Shown: positions 12,169 through 20,483 of the stretch, piece after piece
How positions within the stretch are numbered: position 1 is the first letter of the stretch
How the letters are laid out: each line of letters opens with the position of its first letter
NCBI GenBank assembly: GCA_029263035.1
Contig: JAJCYF010000087.1
Coordinates: 1-20,698, forward strand
DNA length: 20,698 nt
Source: Actinomycetes bacterium
GTDB taxonomy: Bacteria > Actinomycetota > CADDZG01 > JAHWKV01
Reading direction: 5' to 3'
The notes under the pieces: generated by a model
The model's database searches: none
Told to the model about the DNA's origin: nothing
What the model saw: the letters and a program-made list of their open reading frames with translations, nothing else
Position numbers and translations under genes: made by a program

Positions 12169-13353
12169 GTGATAAAAACCAGTGTGCCCCGGATAAATGC
12201 GTTTCATGCCCTCCGCTACCGCCCCGGAACCGACCTGGGACTGGTCTCGGCTCCTCCATACGATGTTATCGCACCCGATGAGAGAGACCGCCTGGAGGGC
12301 GTCGACCCCCACAACATCATCCGAATCACCCTCGGCGCCGGGCAGCCGGACGACGACGACACCAACAACCGCTACTCGCGGGCCGCGTCCTACCTGCGGA
12401 GCTGGCTGGACTCCGGCGTCCTGGTGGCCGATAAAACACCCCATTTGTATTTGCTGCGATCGGACTTCACCGCCGAGGGGACGTCCCGGTCCACCGCAGG
12501 AGTGGTGGCGGCGCTCGAGCTGGAGGAGTTGGGGCAGGGTGGGATCTTCGGCCACGAGAAGACCCGGCCCGGGCCGAAAGCGGACCGGCTGGCGCTGATG
12601 CGGACCACCCGGGCCAACCTGGAGCCCCTGTGGTTTTTCGCCTCCGGGGCGATGGAGGGCTTTCGGGAGCTGGTCGACGCTCTGGAACAATCGCCGCCCC
12701 TGGCCGACGTCACCGATCCGCAGGAAGTGCGGCACCGGGTGTGGGCACTGCCCGACGACGCGGCAGCCGCCATGCAGAAGGTCATCGCAGGTACACCCCT
12801 GGTGGTCGCCGACGGCCACCACCGCTACGAGACCTCGCTCACCTACCGAAACGAACGCCGGGAGGTCGACGGGCCCGGTCCCTGGGACTCGACGCTGGCG
12901 ATCATCTCCGATCCGCTGCAATTTGCGCCGGCTCTGTCGGCCATCCACCGGCTGGTCACCAATCTCTCACCATCGCAGCTTGCCGGCCTGGAGACCTTCG
13001 ACGGAGACTTCACCGGCTTGAAGCAGGCGGTGGAGGATGCGGGTCCGGGCACCATCGGGGTCGCCTCGCCTGAGGGCCGCTGGACCCTGAGGACCGGTGG
13101 CGAGGTCGACACGGTTTGGCTGGCCGACGAGATCCTCGAACCCAACGGGGCCGCCGTGGAGTACGAGCACGACGCCCGCATCGTCGAACAGGCGGTGGCC
13201 GGCGGAGCCCTGGCCTTCCTGATGGCGCCGGTTCCCGTCCCCCTGGTTGCCGAAAAGGCCCTGGCCGGAGTGCGACTGCCCCCAAAGACCACCCTTTTCT
13301 GGCCCAAACCACGCACCGGCCTGCTGATGAGGGACCTGGACCCGGACCGCTAA
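12169..13353 (+). CDS. DUF1015 family protein, possible serine-kinase relative
   Basis: This 394-residue cytoplasmic protein carries the DUF1015 marks: SAPPYDVIAPDERDRL (27-42), HNIIRI (48-53), YLLRSDF (94-100), GIFGHEKTRPGPKADRL (125-141), VVADGHHRYETSL (212-224) and PPKTTLFWPKPRTGLL near the C-terminus. Archaeal and staphylococcal relatives (SerK, SbnI) phosphorylate free L-serine with ADP or ATP; bacterial DUF1015 proteins like this one are mostly untested. The conserved His217/His218/Arg219/Glu221 cluster is probably part of the active site. The start is a GTG at 12169; a second GTG five codons on is an alternative. The MBL-fold gene begins within a few bases of its stop. Confidence 0.88.
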   Translation: MIKTSVPRINAFHALRYRPGTDLGLVSAPPYDVIAPDERDRLEGVDPHNIIRITLGAGQPDDDDTNNRYSRAASYLRSWLDSGVLVADKTPHLYLLRSDFTAEGTSRSTAGVVAALELEELGQGGIFGHEKTRPGPKADRLALMRTTRANLEPLWFFASGAMEGFRELVDALEQSPPLADVTDPQEVRHRVWALPDDAAAAMQKVIAGTPLVVADGHHRYETSLTYRNERREVDGPGPWDSTLAIISDPLQFAPALSAIHRLVTNLSPSQLAGLETFDGDFTGLKQAVEDAGPGTIGVASPEGRWTLRTGGEVDTVWLADEILEPNGAAVEYEHDARIVEQAVAGGALAFLMAPVPVPLVAEKALAGVRLPPKTTLFWPKPRTGLLMRDLDPDR

Positions 13354-13355
13354 GG

Positions 13356-14252
13356 TTGCCGCAAACGGTCCAGGTGCTGGACACCCACATGCACGGCTGG
13401 CAGGGCATCACCGCCGTCTACCTGCTGGACGGACCCCGGCCGGCGATCATTGACACCGGCCCCGGATCCTCGATCGACCGGATCCTTCCCGCCCTGGAGG
13501 CGGCAGGGGTCGACAGCCTGGCGTGGATCGTCCTGACCCATATCCATCTCGACCACGCCGGCGCCGCCGGACACCTGGCCCGGCGGTTTCCCGAGGCGAA
13601 GGTGGTGGTCCGGGCGGAGGGCGGCCGGCACCTGGCCGACCCTTCCCGCCTGTGGTCGTCCGCGGCGCGGCTCTACCCGGACATGGAGACGCTGTGGGGG
13701 CCGATGCTGGCAATCGACGCCGGCCGGATTGTTGCCGTGTCGGAGGACGGACCCGCGGTGGATCTCGGCGCCGGCCGCCGGCTGGAGGCGTTCTATGCAC
13801 CGGGCCACGCCAAACACCAGATGGCGCTGCTGGACTCCGCCACCGGGGACATGTTCGTAGGCGACGCTCTGGGCGTGCGGGTCCCCGAAGCCGGGGTGGT
13901 CCGGCCCGCCGCTCCCCCGCCGGAGTTCGACCTGGAGCTTGTAATCGACACCGCCGCGCGACTTCATTCCCTGCAACCGGCCCGGGTCTTCCCCACGCAC
14001 TTCGGACCGGCCCCCGACGTCGACCAGATCTTCGACGAGGCCCCCCGCCGTTTCATTCAATGGGTAGAAGCGGCCGAGAAGGTCGTGGCCGCAGGGGGCG
14101 CCCTGAACGAGCTGATCGAGGACTTCCGGGCCCGGCGTGAGGAGTTCTACCCCACGCTCCGGCCGGAGACGGTGGCCAAGTTCGAGTACAGCTGCTCCTA
14201 CGACCTGAACTCCCGGGGCATCCTGCGATACCTGCAGAGACGCCCGGGCTAG
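13356..14252 (+). CDS. Metallo-beta-lactamase-fold hydrolase
   Basis: This 298-residue cytoplasmic MBL-fold hydrolase has the dinuclear metal motif THIHLDHAG (H62, H64, D66, H67), with further ligands H151 (GHAKHQ), D170 (FVGDAL) and H215 (PTHFG). All are present. The early IIDTGPG strand-loop (31-37) is also typical. The C-terminal about 75 residues are helical (RRFIQWVEAAEKV), like the glyoxalase-II-type or MBL-linked winged-helix group. The substrate is unknown. The start is uncertain: TTG 13356 (just after the DUF1015 stop) gives a normal N-terminus, with GTG 13374 as alternative; no ATG exists before residue 12, which lies in the first strands. The stop TAG at 14250-14252 shares the palindrome CTAG with the stop of the converging TPR gene. 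Confidence 0.88.
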   Translation: MPQTVQVLDTHMHGWQGITAVYLLDGPRPAIIDTGPGSSIDRILPALEAAGVDSLAWIVLTHIHLDHAGAAGHLARRFPEAKVVVRAEGGRHLADPSRLWSSAARLYPDMETLWGPMLAIDAGRIVAVSEDGPAVDLGAGRRLEAFYAPGHAKHQMALLDSATGDMFVGDALGVRVPEAGVVRPAAPPPEFDLELVIDTAARLHSLQPARVFPTHFGPAPDVDQIFDEAPRRFIQWVEAAEKVVAAGGALNELIEDFRARREEFYPTLRPETVAKFEYSCSYDLNSRGILRYLQRRPG

Positions 14253-15835
14253 AGCGAGGCCAGCCTCTCCTCCGCGTCGAAGAAGTCGGGGTCGGCGGCG
14301 ACGATCTTGCGCCACAGGTTGCGCGCTTCCTCCCGGCGTCCCGCTCGCTCGAGCAGATCGGCCCGAGCGTACCAGTGCCTGAGGAAGTAGGGCTGCACCG
14401 GCCCGGGCCCGGGGTCGGCCCGCGCCAGCATGGTTATCGCCCGGTTGAGATCGCCCTTGTCGGCGAGGGCACCGGCGGCAACGATCATGGTCTCCACCCA
14501 CGTCTCGGGCGTCACGTCGGCCTGAGATACCTCGGCGGTGGTCTCCAGAGCCTTGTCGGGCCGCTCCAGCGCCCGGTACAGGTCGGCAATGACATGGTTG
14601 TGTTCCAAAGACGCGGTCAGGCGACGGAAGGCGAGAAGCTCGCTGAGCGCCTCCTTCCACCGGCCCGAGTGGTACAGGGCCAGGCCGAGCAGCTCGACGA
14701 CCCGCGGTGAGCGGGAGGCGGAGAGCTTGGCCTCGCCTGCCAGGCGGGCCGCCTCCTCGAACTCCTCCTCGGCGAAGTGCTCCAGCGCCTTGGACACCGC
14801 CTCGGCGACCTTCGGCCCGGTGCCGGGCCGGGCAAGCTCCTGTATCTCGATCACCCAGGGCTTGGGCAGGTCGAATGACTCGTCTGCGGTCAGCCGTCGC
14901 TTGGGCTCCGCCTTGTTTCCCTGCCCGATGCGGGTGTCCCGGGGCCGCCGCTCGTCGAACTTTTTTCCCGACGAGTCCGTAGCGGGAGCGTCGGAAGCGA
15001 GCCGGTCCGCTGCGGCGCGGTAGGGCGGACGGTCGCCCGAAGGCCGGGCCGGGCGGTCGCCGTAGGGCTTGGAGGGACGGTCGCCCGAAGGCCGGGCCGG
15101 GCGGTCGCCGTAGGGCTTGGAGGGCCGGGCCGGGCGGTCGCCGTAGGGCTTGGCGGGCCGGTCGCCCGAGGGCCGGGCGGGCCGGTCGCCGTAGGGTTTG
15201 GCGGGACGGTCGCCCGAGGGCCGGGCCGGACGGTCGCCGTAGGGTTTGGCGGGCCGGTCGCCCGAAGGACGAGCCGGGCGGTCGCCGTAGGGTTTGCCGG
15301 GCCGGTCCGATGACTTGTAGGGGGCCCGGGTGGAGGCTTGTTTCGGTCCCCGCCGGTCGTCGGGTTTGCCGGGACGGTCATATCCCCTCGATGCGGATCC
15401 GCCTTCAGCCCCTTTATGCCCTTCCTGGCTGGGACGGGGAGGAAGGCTCGCCGGGAGGCCTTCGGGTCTGTTGGGGCTGGGAACCGCGACCTCTGTCTGC
15501 ATTGCAGGCGGACGGGACACCCATTTCAATTTGAGGGGAGCATCGGGAGGGGGCTCGGCAGACTGCCGGGGCGGCTTGAACTGGATTTGAAGCAGCATCG
15601 GCTCCTCTGGCGCCGGGGGTTCGGGCTGCCGGGGCGGGGCTTTGGGGGAAGGCTTGGACTTGGGGTTGAAGGGAGCCAGCTTGGCCCGTCCGCCGGCGGG
15701 CAGAGGCCGCCTGCCCGACTTTCCCGGCGCGCCGGGACGCTTGCCCGTGTCGTCCGGCCTCTTGGGCCGGCGCTGAGGTCCCGCCGCCGGGGGACGTGCA
15801 CTCTTCGGACGTGGGGGACGCGAACCATCAGTCAT
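14249..15835 (-). CDS. TPR protein with long repetitive disordered N-terminal half
   Basis: In this 528-residue protein, residues 1 to about 290 are Pro/Arg/Lys/Gly-rich and predicted disordered. They include about six copies of a 16-residue unit of the form GDRPARPSGDRPAKPY (about 176-270), one copy shortened to GDRPARPSKPY. Residues about 310-528 are TPR-like helices: ALEHFAEEEFEEAARLAGEA, VVELLGLALYHSGRWKEAL, DLYRALERPDKALETTAEV and HWYARADLLERAGRREEARNLW. The basic repeat may bind nucleic acid or acidic surfaces; this is inference. It occupies the position of Rv1691-type TPR proteins. The ATG at 15835 is chosen because the low-complexity region starts there; upstream DNA is the divergent promoter region. 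Confidence 0.85.
   Translation of the reverse strand: MTDGSRPPRPKSARPPAAGPQRRPKRPDDTGKRPGAPGKSGRRPLPAGGRAKLAPFNPKSKPSPKAPPRQPEPPAPEEPMLLQIQFKPPRQSAEPPPDAPLKLKWVSRPPAMQTEVAVPSPNRPEGLPASLPPRPSQEGHKGAEGGSASRGYDRPGKPDDRRGPKQASTRAPYKSSDRPGKPYGDRPARPSGDRPAKPYGDRPARPSGDRPAKPYGDRPARPSGDRPAKPYGDRPARPSKPYGDRPARPSGDRPSKPYGDRPARPSGDRPPYRAAADRLASDAPATDSSGKKFDERRPRDTRIGQGNKAEPKRRLTADESFDLPKPWVIEIQELARPGTGPKVAEAVSKALEHFAEEEFEEAARLAGEAKLSASRSPRVVELLGLALYHSGRWKEALSELLAFRRLTASLEHNHVIADLYRALERPDKALETTAEVSQADVTPETWVETMIVAAGALADKGDLNRAITMLARADPGPGPVQPYFLRHWYARADLLERAGRREEARNLWRKIVAADPDFFDAEERLASL
15027..15309. repeat. In-frame 48-bp tandem repeat
   Basis: About six head-to-tail copies of a 48-bp unit (in + orientation built from CGGGCGGTCGCCGTAGGG and GGTCGCCCGAAGG blocks) lie inside the TPR protein gene. 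One copy lacks 15 bp. All differences keep the frame. Such arrays change copy number by slippage or recombination. Confidence 0.85.
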
Positions 15836-16025
15836 AACTGCTCCAGACTAGCTCTTGATATCTGCCTCCCAGAACGGAAGCGCAAACTTGGTTCCAACGA
15901 TCGATTGACCGGCAGCGATGGGAGGCGGGTTCTCGGTCTCTTTCTTCGTCGCAGGACGTTCCCGCTAGTTTACCCGCCGCACCCGGTGATAATGGGCGAT
16001 CGGTTTTTTCAGGCCGGGAGACCCA
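15836..16025. promoter_or_regulatory. Divergent promoter region with a -10-like GATAAT
   Basis: These 190 bp separate the divergent TPR and J-domain genes. GATAAT at 15988-15993 is a good -10 word for the + strand, about 33 bp before the ATG at 16026; no good -35 is visible, as is common in actinobacteria. GGGAG at 16016-16020 is a clear SD five bases from that ATG. No RNA gene was found. Confidence 0.4.
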
Positions 16026-16787
16026 ATGGGCAACAGCGAGTGGATCGACAAGGACTTCTACGCCGTTCTGGGCGTAAAGCGCAGCGCGACCGAGATCGAG
16101 ATCAAGAAGGCCTACCGCTCCCTGGCCAGGAAACACCATCCGGACGCGAACCGGGGGGAAGCCGCCGCCGAGGAGCGATTCAAGGACCTGGCCCAGGCCT
16201 ACGAGGTCCTCTCGAACTCATCGGAGCGGATGCGCTACGACCGGCTGCGCTCCGTTGCCTCCTCGCGGGGCGGGAGGGGCGGTTTCAAGCGCCACTCCGA
16301 CGCCGCGGCGGTCTACCGGCCCGTCTACCGCCCGCCCCAGCGGGGAAGCGACCTGGAGTACCGCGTGGTGATCTCCACCAAGGAGGCACGCCGGGGAGCC
16401 ACGGTGACGGTGGAGACCCAGGAGGTGGGCAGGTCGAGCCGGACCGTCTTCGTCCGGCTGCCGGCGGGGATGGTCGACGGGCAGCGTCTGTGTATCAAGG
16501 GTAGGGGCAGTTACGGGCTCAACGGCGGAGAGGCGGGCGACCTGTACGTCACGGCCCGCGTCTTCTCGTCCCGGGCCTTGAGCCGCAACCCGTACCTGGA
16601 CTCCGCCCGGGCCGACCGCCGGCGGGAGCCGCTGACGGCGCGCAGCCTTGGGCGCCTGGCACGGATGGTGGCGCACTTCCTGCTGACCCCCAACGACGTG
16701 GAGCTGAACCAGGCCCTTCGCCACGGCAGTGTGGATGCCGACTGGGCGCGGGAGATCATCAGGCAACCCCGGGCATCGCGGCGCTGA
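16026..16787 (+). CDS. J-domain co-chaperone (DnaJ/CbpA type, no zinc finger)
   Basis: This 253-residue cytoplasmic J protein would stimulate a DnaK ATPase and deliver clients. The J domain spans residues 10-70 (DFYAVLGVKRSATEIEIKKAY) with the essential HPD at 38-40 (KHHPDAN). A short Gly/Arg linker follows (about 84-105). Then comes one beta-rich client-binding domain (about 108-190), with LEYRVVISTKEARRGATVTV and VFVRLPAGMVDGQRLCIKGRG, as in DnaJ C-terminal domains. The cysteine-rich zinc-finger repeats of DnaJ are absent, and only one of the usual two beta domains is clear, so this is not the main DnaJ. The basic C-terminal tail (about 195-253) is not recognised. Start ATG with GGGAG five bases upstream. 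Confidence 0.9.
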   Translation: MGNSEWIDKDFYAVLGVKRSATEIEIKKAYRSLARKHHPDANRGEAAAEERFKDLAQAYEVLSNSSERMRYDRLRSVASSRGGRGGFKRHSDAAAVYRPVYRPPQRGSDLEYRVVISTKEARRGATVTVETQEVGRSSRTVFVRLPAGMVDGQRLCIKGRGSYGLNGGEAGDLYVTARVFSSRALSRNPYLDSARADRRREPLTARSLGRLARMVAHFLLTPNDVELNQALRHGSVDADWAREIIRQPRASRR

Positions 16788-16799
16788 CCAAACCCCCGG

Positions 16800-17924
16800 C
16801 TACGGGTCCAGCAATTCCCGGTAGACGTCGACTGTTGCGGCGGCTGCGTCATCCCAGTTGTATCTACGGAGGACATCCTGCTTGAGGCCTGCCGTTCCGG
16901 CCCGCTCCGCTTCGGGCTCCTCAACGGCTCGGCTCAGGGCCTCGGCCAATGCGGTGTCCTCGCCCACGGGGACCAGTCGATGGCCGGGCCCGTCGGTCCC
17001 GAGGACCTCGACGTTGCAGGGTATGTCGCTGGCGATACACGGGGTGCCGTGCGCGGCAGCCTCGAGGAGGGTCAGCGGTAGTCCCTCCAGGGTGGACGGC
17101 AGCACGAACGCCGCAGCGTTTGAATAAAGCTCCTGCAGAAGCGATCCATAGACCCAGCCCGGGAACACCACACGTTCATCGTCACCGGCCGCCCGCGCCA
17201 GTGACTGGGTGTAGCCGTTCGTAAAGCTGGACCCGCCGACAATCATCAACTTCGTATCGGCCGCGACCTTACCGAAGCACCGAATGAGCTGATCCGGGCA
17301 CTTTTCGGGAACCAGCCGTCCCACAAACAGCAGGTATCCGTTCCGCTCGAGCCCCCAGCGGCGAGTGATCTCACCGGCCGGGATGTCTACCTGGGCCGAC
17401 ACACCGTTGGAAATGTAGATGGCCGGCCTGCCGGCTCGGCTGTAGTGGTCGGCCAGAGCCTGGGACACCACGATGGTCCGATCCGGCACATGGGTGCTGG
17501 TCCATGCGGCGCTCGTAAGAACCGCGCGGGCCCCTGCGCCCCATTTGGCCCGCAGGTTGTCCATGCCGTGCACCGTCTGGACCACCTTGGCGCCCGAAAG
17601 GTAGCGCGGCAGGGGTGCCATCAGTCCGGGTCCCAACCCGTGGTAGTGAATGATGTCGAACCTTCCGGCCATGGCCGCCAGAGTGGAGCTGGCACTATGC
17701 GCAATGGCGTCGAGGTGCTTGGTTCCCACCGTCGCGGAGTGCTTGAGGCTCATCCCGCGGTGCTCGTCGTAATGCTTTGGAGAGTAGTTCGACCGGCAGA
17801 AGACAGTTACCTGATGACCCAGGCCCGCCAGGCGGCTGCCCAGTTCTTCAACATGGTGTTCGATGCCACCGTAGGTTGCAGGCAACCCGCGCTGGCCGAT
17901 CATAGCCACCTTAATTTTGCGCAC
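16800..17924 (-). CDS. GT4-family glycosyltransferase
   Basis: This is a 374-residue GT-B-fold glycosyltransferase of family GT4, which moves a sugar from a nucleotide donor to a growing glycan at the inner face of the membrane. The N-terminal KVAMIGQRGLPATYGGIEHHVEEL is typical of the rhamnosyltransferase-like (DUF1972-type) subgroup. The middle YLLFVGRLVPEKCPDQLI and the donor-site E-x7-E (E280-E288, EGLPLTLLE) are classic GT4. No membrane helix is present. The start GTG at 17924 follows a weak GGA and gives the usual start just before the first strand; the open frame further upstream is low-quality. It diverges from the ligase/polymerase gene across about 100 bp and probably works with it and the Wzz-like protein in exopolysaccharide synthesis. 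The sugar specificity is unknown. Confidence 0.92.
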   Translation of the reverse strand: MRKIKVAMIGQRGLPATYGGIEHHVEELGSRLAGLGHQVTVFCRSNYSPKHYDEHRGMSLKHSATVGTKHLDAIAHSASSTLAAMAGRFDIIHYHGLGPGLMAPLPRYLSGAKVVQTVHGMDNLRAKWGAGARAVLTSAAWTSTHVPDRTIVVSQALADHYSRAGRPAIYISNGVSAQVDIPAGEITRRWGLERNGYLLFVGRLVPEKCPDQLIRCFGKVAADTKLMIVGGSSFTNGYTQSLARAAGDDERVVFPGWVYGSLLQELYSNAAAFVLPSTLEGLPLTLLEAAAHGTPCIASDIPCNVEVLGTDGPGHRLVPVGEDTALAEALSRAVEEPEAERAGTAGLKQDVLRRYNWDDAAAATVDVYRELLDP

Positions 17925-18021
17925 CGCCGAATTTTCCAGTGGGTTGAGGGGAGTATCCCGGTCTGGGCTCGCCGGGGCGTCCCTGGAGGCCGCCGCGACG
18001 GACGTTAGGCTAACATGGCGC

Positions 18022-19488
18022 ATGGCCGGCCCACTGCACACCAGGCGGGGGTTGCTGGGCTCTCCGCGAGGCGCCCACTCCATGCCCTTTGCCAAGCATA
18101 CGGGCGACACCGTCACCTTTTTCCTGGTCGCCGGCGCTTCCGGGCTTGCCGTGCTAAGCGGGATGGCGGGAGCGAACAAACTTGCCTTCGTCCTCCCCCT
18201 GGCGGTGGCATTTGCCCTGGCCCTCGGAGTCCTGGCAATCACCCGCTTCGAGGTCTACGTACTGGTGCTTCTGGCAGCCCGGTCCAGTCTGGACCTCGCC
18301 AAACTCTCGTCGGCGGGTGAAGGCGGCGGGCTTTCCCGCGCGATCGACCCCGCCGGGATCCTCGGGATCCAGTTCATCCTGCTCGCCACCTTCTGGCTGG
18401 CGGCGCAGCACCGTGCCAGAAACCTTGAGCCAGCGTCGCCTCTGGTCAAGGCTCTCGTCGTCTTCGTTGCGGCCTGCGGACTAAGCCTGGTCTCGTCCCG
18501 GGACCTGGTCCCCAGTGCGATCGAACTTTCCCGGATCCTCACCGCCGTGATGATGTTCGTCGTGCTCGAGCAGCTGTTGAGCAATCCCACAATCCTGCAT
18601 CGCGCCCTCATTGCGGTTTACGCCTCTGCTCTTTTTCCGCTGGCCTTCACTGCATTCGGCTTTCTAACCGGCAATCCCCGGACGGAGGGCAAAGGGGGAT
18701 TCGTCCGGATCATGGGCCCTTTCAACCAGTCGAACACCTTCGGCCGCTACCTCATGCTGCTTACGGTGTTCGGGGTCGCCCTGTGGCCCCACCTCGAACC
18801 AAAGCTCCGCCGGTGGATGGCCGGTATCCTCGCCGGGTGCGCGGTCTGCCTGCCGCTGACCTACACCCGCAGTGCGATAATCGGCACCGGGTTGGGCCTA
18901 CTCGTCGTGGGACTGCTCCAGAGCCGCAAGCTCATCCTCGGAGTGGTCCTCGCCGGTTTGCTCGCCCTCGCCCTTGTCCCCCAGTTCGCTTCCCGATTCT
19001 CCGAGCTGGCGGACCCGGTCCCGGCTGCCGGCGACCAAGTGGGCAACTCGCTGCAGTGGCGGATGGAGTACTGGGGTGAGGTAGTGACGCTCGCCCGCAG
19101 AAGCCCGGTATGGGGTATCGGGCTCGGCCAGACCCAGCGCACCACGGAGGCTCAAAAGCAACCCCACAACGATGTCCTGCGCGCCTTCGTGGAGACGGGG
19201 ATCCTCGGCCTCGCCGGCTACCTTCTCAGCCTGGCTGCCATGCTCAGGCTGGCGTACCTTTCAGTGGCCGCGACCAGACCCGAACGCCTGGACGCATCCA
19301 TTCGCCGTGGGGTGGCGGTAGGCTTTGCCGGATGTGTCGTGGCGTTCATTTCCGTGAGCCTTGTAGCCAACGTGATAACAAACGTCGTGAACCTTTGGTA
19401 CTTCGTGACGTTCGCAGCCGCGGCCTCGTGTGTCGCTCGAAGTAAGGAGAGCACCCACCAGTGGAAATCAGCGACTATCTCAGCCTAG
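18022..19488 (+). CDS. O-antigen ligase / polysaccharide polymerase-like membrane protein (Wzy_C)
   Basis: This protein of about 488 residues has roughly ten to twelve membrane helices. The Wzy_C signature lies near residues 376-396: QKQPHNDVLRAFVETGILGLAG, with the H-N and E-x-G residues conserved in O-antigen ligases and Wzy polymerases. The periplasmic loop before it (SLQWRMEYWGEVVTLARRSPVWGIGLGQ) is also typical. It joins or polymerises lipid-linked polysaccharide outside the membrane; ligase and polymerase cannot be told apart by sequence. Start: ATG 18022, or ATG 18082 closer to the first helix; both are in frame and neither has a strong SD. Its 3' end overlaps the Wzz-like gene by 28 bp. 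Confidence 0.88.
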   Translation: MAGPLHTRRGLLGSPRGAHSMPFAKHTGDTVTFFLVAGASGLAVLSGMAGANKLAFVLPLAVAFALALGVLAITRFEVYVLVLLAARSSLDLAKLSSAGEGGGLSRAIDPAGILGIQFILLATFWLAAQHRARNLEPASPLVKALVVFVAACGLSLVSSRDLVPSAIELSRILTAVMMFVVLEQLLSNPTILHRALIAVYASALFPLAFTAFGFLTGNPRTEGKGGFVRIMGPFNQSNTFGRYLMLLTVFGVALWPHLEPKLRRWMAGILAGCAVCLPLTYTRSAIIGTGLGLLVVGLLQSRKLILGVVLAGLLALALVPQFASRFSELADPVPAAGDQVGNSLQWRMEYWGEVVTLARRSPVWGIGLGQTQRTTEAQKQPHNDVLRAFVETGILGLAGYLLSLAAMLRLAYLSVAATRPERLDASIRRGVAVGFAGCVVAFISVSLVANVITNVVNLWYFVTFAAAASCVARSKESTHQWKSATISA

Positions 19489-20462
19489 TCCGCAAACGGA
19501 TCCGCCTCTTCTTCCTGGTGCCTCTGCTGGCCGCCGGCACCGTGGTCGCGGTGATGCTGATGACCACCGAGGACCGGTATCTGACCACCGCCACCGTCAC
19601 CACCACCAGCCTGGGCAGCGCAGTCGGCAGCCAGTTCACCGGAGCCCAGGGCAACCGCATGCTGCTGGAGACCTTCAGGGCTGCTGCCGACACGCCGACG
19701 GTGGTGCAACGGGTCTCTGAAAGGACATCGGTACCCCAGGCTGCCCTGGAAGAGGCGGGAACCGTCACGGTGGTCCCCATCGGTGAGAGCAGTTTGGTCC
19801 GGATTTCCGCCCGCATGCCGGAGCAGCCGCAATCGGCTGAAGTAGCCCGTGCGGTGGCGGCCGAAACCATCAAGTTCCTACTGGAACCCCAGGTTCACCT
19901 CTCGGCGCAGCTAGCGGAACAGTCCCAAAAGACGGTGGCCGAAACCGAAGCTCAGCTCGGAGAACTCGGCAGGACCTCCGGGCTTGCCCTTGGACTCCCG
20001 GACTACGAGATGAAGTCCCGGGCGGTGTCGGCGCTAAGGGAGGAACAGCTGCGGGCTCGATCGCTCGGAAATACCAGCCTGGCCGCCAGCCTGCAGGGCC
20101 AGATCGACACCCAGACCGCCGAGCTTGCAGCTCTGGCCCCGCAACTGGCGCAGTTCCAGACAGTCTCAGAGCTCAACAAGCAGGCGCTGGCCAGAGTCAA
20201 CGCCGCCCGGACGTCCCAGGAGCAGGCGCAGGCCCTGCAGGCTTCGGCCGATGCGGGGCACCTGATCATGGTCGCGGATTCCCAACGGATTGCGGTTGGT
20301 CCGATGATCCTGCGCCGGGCACTTGGGGGCCTGGGAGCGGGGGTATTCCTCGCCGCCCTGATAGTGGTGCTCCTGGAGTTCCTCGGCCGCAGCGAGCCGG
20401 CCGGAAAGCCGGCATCAGATCAGCCGGCGCTCCGTGACGAGCCCGAACCGGAGCCCTCCTGA
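19461..20462 (+). CDS. Wzz-like polysaccharide chain-length / co-polymerase protein
   Basis: This 333-residue protein has helix 1 at about 17-35 (FFLVPLLAAGTVVAVML) and helix 2 at about 286-306 (GGLGAGVFLAALIVVLLEFL). A large extracytoplasmic part between them contains a long coiled coil (about 145-260, QLAEQSQKTVAETEAQLGEL). This is the Wzz/PCP topology that controls polymer length and export. There is no C-terminal kinase domain, so a separate tyrosine kinase or none would be used. The acidic Pro-rich tail (DEPEPEPS) is cytoplasmic. The start GTG at 19461 has AAGGAG 13 bases upstream, rather far, and overlaps the ligase gene by 28 bp, so translation is probably coupled. Confidence 0.85.
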   Translation: MEISDYLSLVRKRIRLFFLVPLLAAGTVVAVMLMTTEDRYLTTATVTTTSLGSAVGSQFTGAQGNRMLLETFRAAADTPTVVQRVSERTSVPQAALEEAGTVTVVPIGESSLVRISARMPEQPQSAEVARAVAAETIKFLLEPQVHLSAQLAEQSQKTVAETEAQLGELGRTSGLALGLPDYEMKSRAVSALREEQLRARSLGNTSLAASLQGQIDTQTAELAALAPQLAQFQTVSELNKQALARVNAARTSQEQAQALQASADAGHLIMVADSQRIAVGPMILRRALGGLGAGVFLAALIVVLLEFLGRSEPAGKPASDQPALRDEPEPEPS

Positions 20463-20483
20463 TCCAATGGGCGCTGACCCACG

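Noticed and set aside
13350..14660. Long minus-strand ORF opposite the MBL hydrolase gene
   Set aside because: Shadow frame in GC-rich DNA; the + strand frame has all metal ligands of a real enzyme.
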